Shown piece by piece: positions 58,078 to 64,000 of a stretch of DNA of 64,000 nt. A program made the translations under genes and the position numbers. Position 1 is the first letter of the stretch. The number at the start of each line of letters is the position of its first letter. A model generated the notes under the pieces. That model ran no database searches. It was not told the origin of the DNA and saw only the letters and a list, made by a program, of their open reading frames with translations. Source of the DNA: Chamaecyparis obtusa (Eukaryota; Streptophyta; Pinopsida; Cupressales; Cupressaceae). The stretch is from contig BSBK01005648.1 of the NCBI GenBank assembly GCA_027943335.1, forward strand, positions 919,001-983,000, given 5' to 3'.

Positions 58078-59523
58078 ACTCTTGTACCTAGACCTAAAGA
58101 TAAGAATGTAATTGGAACAAAATGGGTATTTAGGAATAAGCTGAATGAAGATGGTCAAGTATCTAGAAACAAAGCTAGATTGGTATGTAAAGGTTATTCT
58201 CAAGAAGAAGGTATAGATTATGGTGAAACTTTTGCTCCTATTGCAAGATTAGAAGGTGTAAGAACTCTACTTGCTTATGCAGCACATAAAGGATTTAAGG
58301 TATATCAGATGGATATAAAATCTGCATTTCTCAATGGAATTCTTGATGAAGAAGTCTACATTGAACAACCTGAAGGTTTTGTTGATCCAGATAAAAAGGA
58401 CATGGTCTACAAGTTACACAAAGCATTGTATGGTTTGAAACAAGCTCCTAGAGCATGGTATGAAAGACTCCATAATTATCTGATTCAGATTAATTTCAAA
58501 AGAGCCAATGATAACAACAATCTGTATATTAAAGAAGGACCGGATGACAAAATTGTATTGGCAGAAATATTTGTAGATGATACTATATTTACAGGGAATG
58601 ATGATCAATGCAAAGAATTTTCAAAGCAGATGAACAAAGAATTTGAAATGTCTATGTTTGGTTTAATAAAATTCTTTGTTGGTCTTCAAATTCAGCAAAG
58701 CAAGAATGGTATATACATTACTCAATCTAAATACATTAAGGAAATACTTAAGAAGTTTGGTATGGAAGATTCAAAACCAGTTGGTACACCCATGTGTACT
58801 GGACTGAAACTTACCAAAAATGATGATTCAAAAGAAGTAGATCAGACCTTATACTGATCTATGATTGGAAAATTACAGTATGTAGTACATACAAGACCTG
58901 ATATTGCCTTAGCAGTCGGTATAGTAGCTAGATTCTTAGCAAAACCTAAGGAAAATCATATGATGGCAATCAAAAGAATCTTAAGGTACTTAAGAGGAAC
59001 TGAAGAATATGGTTTGTGGTATAAATTTGGAGGCAATCTAGACTTAAAAGTGTTTACTGATGCTGATTGGGCAGGGAACATTGATGACAGGAAAAGTACA
59101 AGTGGTGGAGCATTTTTTCTTGGAAAAAGACTGGTATCCTGGACTAGTAAAAAGCAAAATTGCACATCTCAATCCACAGCTGAAGTAGAATATGTTGCTA
59201 CTGCAGTAAATTGTTCAAATATTGTTTGGTTTAAATAGTTATTACAAGGTATGAAGGTTGAAATCAAAGAACCAGTTGTTATATTTTGTGACAATACTAG
59301 TGCAATAAACATTTCAAAGAATCCAGTGATGCATTCCAAAACCAAGCACATTGCTATTAAATATCACTTTGTCAGAGAATTGATGCAGGACAAGGAAATC
59401 AAATTAGAATATATTCATACAAAAGAGCAGATTGCAAATATTTTCACCAAACAATTACCTAAGGATGCATTTGTGTATCTAAGAGGTAAGTTAGGGGTCA
59501 TTCCCCTATCTGAGGCTCACTAA
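58078..59523 (+). pseudogene. Copia-d reverse transcriptase and RNase H
   Basis: Reverse transcriptase: [51 protein letters not shown], active site FVDDTIFTG near 58575, [24 protein letters not shown] at 58855-58857 breaks it before MIGKLQYVVHTRPDIA. RNase H: FTDADWAGNIDDRKS, then TAG at 59236-59238 (shared with Copia-c), then IFCDNTSAINISKNPVMHSK and the C-terminal part to TAA 59521-59523. Frame unchanged throughout. Confidence 0.9.
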
Positions 59524-59857
59524 ATACAGTTTTAGTGATGCATCAACCAAAACATGATTGAAAATCAACAAGTTGATGTAGCATATTCAAGGAATCATTG
59601 CATATGAATCAGTACTTGAGGTACATTAGTTTACACCAGTAATATGTGAATTGTCTTTGGCATGTGTTGTCAAAGAGGGAGTGTTTGCTATGTCTTTGCT
59701 ATTACTTCAAGAAATTTTCAATAGTCAGAAGGAAGAGTTTTTTTAAGAAAAAGGAAGTTTGCTGACAGAGGGAGATTTGAATCTAAACCGAGCTAATCCT
59801 TTCAAAATTTCTTATGCTATGACATATTGTGTTTCCATCAATTCCAAAGAGGGAGAT
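59524..59857 (+). other. Copia-d 3' spacer and polypurine tract
   Basis: Non-coding. CAAAGAGGGAG occurs near 59675 and again directly before the 3' LTR (59845-59857), as in Copia-c. Confidence 0.75.
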
Positions 59858-60921
59858 TGTTGGAAACAATTGTCTGAAGAAAATTGCTACTCAAATTATG
59901 TATTGTCTTTGATGTCACACAATGTCATAGTCCGCAACATTGAGTACCTATCGAGCTCAGTTGGTCTACCTGGCATTAAAAATAGTGTGTACCGAGTTCA
60001 GTCAGTTATCGAAGAAAAAGGATTATCAGTGTTTATCGAGTTCCCTCAGTCTCTAAAATATTGTAGAAAGTTATGGTCACCGAGCACTGTCGGCCCTTGA
60101 AGGATCTTTGCAAATAAATTTTTCTTATTTCAGCCGACTGTTATACTAAGTAATGCCGATTTGACAAATCTAAAATCATATAAATAAAAGGTCAAATGTG
60201 AAAAATAAACAAGAAATAGAAGAAGATATATAAAAGAAAGACAGGAAAGGTGTGTGCAAAATTGTGAAGGATGATCAGATATCCTTGAGGAGTAGCAGAG
60301 ATATATTCAATCAGGAAGGATCACACTTATACAGAATAGAGATCTGTAATCAGCAAGGCAGTTGCATTATTATACAGGTCATTTTCATTGTTACCTTTTT
60401 ATCATTGTAATAGTGAATTCTAAATCTCTTAACCGAGTTGGTTTAACAACCATATTGTAAATCCTCTAACAAGGTGACAATTCCATTGAATTGTTCTCAA
60501 GACCTCTTACCAGGCCACTCCTAGCAGGGTGATTAAATCCTCTAACAAGGTCACACCTAACAGTGTGTTTTGTAACCTTTTACCGGGTTGGCTTCTAACC
60601 GGGCATCACTTCAGAAAAGTGAAAATCAGTATCTAGATACATTGGTGGTTTTTCCCATATTGGGTTTCCACGTTAAATTCTGTGTCTCTTGTGTTCTTAA
60701 TGGTTATCTTAATCATATACAAGTGCTGATGAAAATCTAAAAGATAATTTTACTAATACTTTCTGCATCTACAAAGTTACTACAATCTATTTATCGAGTG
60801 TTAAACAGATAATATTCATTAAGATATCCTAAGGGATATGGAAATAAATAATTGTTAAGTGTTTTATGGTTGACTGATTCACCCCCCCCCCCCTCTCAGT
60901 CACTTCATCCATATTCCATCA
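59858..60921 (+). repeat. Copia-d 3' LTR (1,064 bp)
   Basis: Matches 54151-55210 with scattered substitutions (several in the first 150 bp) and a longer C-run. Followed by the target duplication AGAGA. Confidence 0.93.
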
Positions 60922-60926
60922 AGAGA

Positions 60927-61287
60927 CATGTCACTGATACTTTTTTCACTCCTAACCTGGCCTCATCTAGATGTGGCAGGAAGCTCACCCTGCAAACTTT
61001 CCTCTGGGTGTTCCTTCCTCGAAGACCTTGTATTTTTGAAACTCATAGTGATATAGTGATGTTTTATTTAGCACTAGTATAGAGATGTTTAGAGTCACCA
61101 CCCAAGCTATGATGGGACTTGTCTATAATTTTGAACAAGTAGGAGGGTAGGAAAAGATTAAAAAGGAAATAACTCTGTATGTAAGGTAACCAACTGGTTT
61201 GAAAAATAAGTAGGCCAGGAGTCGAGCTCAACTTGTACCTATGTTACTTATAATTTTCTTAACAAATCCCCAGCTGAGTCACCATTT
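60927..61287 (-). other. Ty3-c leader with Tat-type primer-binding site
   Basis: Internal sequence next to the 5' LTR. The minus strand of 61267-61284 reads TGGTGACTCAGCTGGGGA, three bases from the LTR edge. The rest of the leader up to Copia-d shows no gene. Confidence 0.8.
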
Positions 61288-64000
61288 TGTTGGTTCTTCA
61301 AAAGATTTTACACTCCATGAGATACCAATATACCTATGATTGATATTAAGGAGGGGTTAGTTCCAAATGTGAGAAATCTATAGGTACCTGGACCAACTAT
61401 AGGGACAAGACTGCCCTCTTCACTTCTGGCTCTACAAAACCAAGGTGGGTACACCTGATCCAATAGATACAATTCTTATTCTTTACTCAATACTAAATCT
61501 TACAATAGATAACAATGAGAAAGTACTAAGTAACAACCTATTACTCATTGACTCTCCATCACTGGGTAGAACAACATATAAAGTAAATAAAATGTAAAAG
61601 ACTGGTATTGATTTATGTGTTAGGATCACTAGATGTCAATCATTCTACATAAAGAAAAATAGGGAAATACAAGCCAGTGGCCTATCCATTGGGCGAAAGA
61701 TCAGAGGACAAAATGAATACAAAGATATTTGGACAATAACTGGTCTTCAAACATAAATACAAAACATTCCAACTCTTTCCTGCTTTTTAGAAAATCCTCA
61801 AATGAATTCAGTAAACATGTATCCCACCCTGAGCAGTATTTAATCCAATCCTAGATCAGAACTCAAAGCTAAATACATACATATAAATCTCTGAAAGACT
61901 TAAAGATTACAGAATAAACTTGAAGGAGACACAAATATTTGAAATTTGTATTAAGTATAACCTTTAAACATTTTATGCATCATATTCTGAATCATAAGCT
62001 TGCAAAACAGCATTAGCAACCTGTACTTCTTTTCTATTGCTTGATGAAAAATGATATAATATATTACAATCCTCGACTGAGGGTTAGGGTTTTAAAAATT
62101 TTATCTTTTTTCCCCTAAGCTCTCAATGCTTACAATGATCATGGAAAATCCTTTATATACAAGGAGATGCAACAAGGTACCGATCATTATAGGGTTTACA
62201 AAATTTCTAACCTAAAAAATTTTACAACAACCTCAAAAAGTTTACAATAAATACACTAATCAAGCAGGTGAGATATTTGTAGCTGAGCCACCCTACTTTA
62301 TGTCTTCAATACTATCCTTGGCTCCCTTCAACAAATCTGATTTGCAACATCTTGTTGTCCATCCTGCAATGAATATCTTCCTACATCTCAACAACCTTTA
62401 CGACTCAAAAAGTAACTGCCTTTACTTTCTCTAAGAGGCTAGCAGAGTACTAACCTTTTCAACATGAGGTATTTACCGATACCTCCATTTATTGTACACC
62501 TCCTCACTTGGGAACTCAAAATTGGAAAACTCAGTCCTCTTACTTGATAACTGTTCCCACTCATTTTCAATCTGAGTGACCTTATGTTGAATATTATCAA
62601 ACATTGATTTGGCATTTATTAACAACTTGATAACACTACTAAAATAAAATGTGTCACATAGGACACCATTCACACTTTCTGACAAAAGTGCATCCATATA
62701 TTCTCTCCATAGATATGATTCTTTAAATTTTCCCTTATCTGTGAAAATGGTAGGCACCGACTCATAGTTTGAAAGCACTAATTCATCTTTCAACATACTT
62801 GATCTTCTAATCAAATTATCCAAAATGATGCCATATTCTACCATTTTCTTGACAGTCTGATGCACTAGCTTAATCAATGGATCAGGGTCCTCTTGACCTT
62901 TAGATAACATACGAAATAGCTTTATACTAGGAGATCTCTCAATCCATTTCTTCAAAATTGGTGACATTTCAGTCTTCTCCTTATTCAAAGTTTCAAATAA
63001 AGAATGTAACTTACTGACATGACTATGGGAAATGGAAGGCTTCAAATCATATGAAAACTCCATGATTGCATCTGTCATTTTTTCTTCATACTTCTGGTTT
63101 GCCAAAGCTATGGCCTTCACATTTTCATCTTTTTCCTTCTCTAGTTGTACTTTTATTTCCCTTAATTTATTAGTCTCCTCTATTAATCTTTGTTTCTCCC
63201 AACTAATCCTTGCATCCATACTAGTCTCTGGGTAGGGGGATGGTGGAAGTTCAACAATTCGGCTAAAGGAAGAAGCAACTGCAAGCCTGTCAGAAATTGC
63301 TAATTGGGAAGACTTGTGATCCTGGGGCCCTGATAGCTAAGCAATCAATTTATGCTTCTGGATCAACTCCATCTTGAGATCATTATAGGACTTAAGGATA
63401 ATTTCAAATTTGAGCCTAAGCTCTTCCTTTTCTTGCGCATCCTTCTCTACCACTTTAACATTGAATTTGGCAATCTCCAAAATTAAGTTTGATGCTTCCA
63501 CACCAGAAGTCTCTCCTACTCTCTGTACCAATAAACTACCTGCATATCCTATAGAGAGAGCCTCCTTTCTTCCTTTATCTTCCTCTCTCCTTAGAGAGCA
63601 CATGACCAAGACTACATGATCCTCTGAGAAAGCAATTCCCCTAGCAACTTTCTTGGCCTAGTCTACAGTAGCAAGATTTTTTATCTTTCTCTTTCTAACC
63701 TGATCAAAGACAATTGCATCAACAATGTCCCATTCTGGCAAAATTATCACCCCTGCAGTATGAACTGTGGCCCTTCCCTCCTTAGGAGTAATTTTTTCAA
63801 ATTGCTTGACCATCTCTGCCTTGATCTCACTTTGTATTTCTATTATGTCCCTATTAGGGAACTCTTCCTTTTTCTTCTCACAGATCTCATTATATTGGTT
63901 TATTTTCATTCTCCATAAAAATTGGGAGAATGCCCTAGTTTTGACAAACTTGTCATCAGCTATGAAAGAATCACTAACTTGCTTCAAGATAGGGTCCATC
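61288..64000 (-). repeat. Ty3-c 5' LTR, runs off the window
   Basis: Edge TGTTGGTTCTTC beside the primer site. It matches 39256-41972 throughout. The first 1.1 kb (61288-62430) is non-coding; the rest carries the C-terminal part of the LTR protein frame. Confidence 0.88.
62431..64000 (-). pseudogene. LTR-encoded unknown protein, C-terminal half, 5' LTR copy
   Basis: Second copy of the protein at 40400-44057, better preserved: one frame from the window edge to 62473 with stops only at 63658-63660 and 63337-63339 (both TAG where the other copy has CAG) and TAA at 62473-62475 (TAC in the other copy). It shows MDPILKQVSDSF, FLWRMKINQYNEICEKKKEEF, the coiled coil WEKQRLIEETNKLREIKVQL and the helical C-terminal part. 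No known domain recognised. The N-terminal half is beyond the window. Confidence 0.75.

Larger units (their letters stand above)
54151..60921 (+). mobile_element. Copia-d: complete, least damaged copia retrotransposon
   Basis: 5' LTR 54151-55210, primer site 55213-55224 (perfect Met type), polyprotein frame 55273-59523, purine tract, 3' LTR 59858-60921. Target duplication AGAGA at 54146-54150 and 60922-60926 within the Ty3-c leader. The polyprotein stays in one frame over more than 1,400 codons with only five nonsense codons (55951, 56125, 58075, 58855, 59236). All catalytic residues that I could check are kept. Confidence 0.95.
39256..64000 (-). mobile_element. Ty3-c: Tat-like Ty3/gypsy element with giant ORF-bearing LTRs, with nested insertions
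   Basis: Minus strand, right to left: 5' LTR 61288 to beyond 64000, primer site 61267-61284 (TGGTGACTCAGCTGGGGA, a site typical of plant Tat elements rather than Met-type), leader, gag (53960-51583), protease (51564-51222 and 50004 to about 49860), archaeal-type RNase H (49589-49212), reverse transcriptase, RNase H, integrase (to about 46110), then the 3' LTR whose outer edge is 39256. A solo LTR (50005-51221) and Copia-d (54151-60921) lie inside it. The 5-bp site left of the edge is CATCT (39251-39255); the other end is outside the window. The two LTRs differ at a few bases per hundred. Confidence 0.88.

Overview
The window is a stack of LTR retrotransposons from a large plant nuclear genome. 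I see no intact host gene, no tRNA or rRNA gene and no CRISPR. The reasons for calling it plant are: plant-type Ty1/copia and Ty3/gypsy polyproteins; initiator-Met-type primer-binding sites (TGGTATCAGAGC) in most elements and a Tat-type site in one; a chromodomain integrase; a hAT transposase fossil; AT-rich DNA; and many CAG-to-TAG nonsense changes, as expected from CHG methylation. The deep nesting and very long LTRs suggest a gymnosperm, but this is inference. Element names below are mine.

Layout. 1-6507: Ty3-a (minus), cut by the window edge, with a 3.9 kb LTR at 2624-6507. It sits in the 3' spacer of Copia-a (minus, 6508 to about 12325). 12.3-18.7 kb is old, mostly unrecognisable DNA with a decayed coiled-coil coding region, a palindrome, a hAT C-terminal fossil and small tandem repeats. 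18686-19230 is a copia-like LTR with TATA box and primer site, followed by a decayed unknown plus-strand gene (about 20570-23090). 23160-28469 is Ty3-b (plus, chromodomain). Its 3' LTR is broken after 33 bp by an LTR fragment (28470-28875), which is broken in turn by Copia-b (minus, left LTR 28876-30162). Copia-b is split by complete Copia-c (plus, 32187-39183, TSD ACACC) and then by Ty3-c (minus, 39256 to beyond 64000). Ty3-c is itself broken by a solo copia LTR (50005-51221, TSD GGGGT) and by complete Copia-d (plus, 54151-60921, TSD AGAGA).

The most interesting element is Ty3-c. Its LTRs are at least 2.7 kb and probably over 5 kb. They carry a sense-strand open reading frame of about 1,200 codons for an unrecognised coiled-coil protein. 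Where both LTR copies can be compared, every stop in one copy is a sense codon in the other, so the frame was open when the element inserted. Ty3-c also has an RNase H of the second (archaeal-like) type with its four acidic residues, placed between protease and reverse transcriptase, while its ordinary RNase H has lost catalytic residues. Its LTR also holds a series of long imperfect hairpins.

All coding regions here are broken by stops or frameshifts. Copia-d is the least damaged: one frame, five stops.
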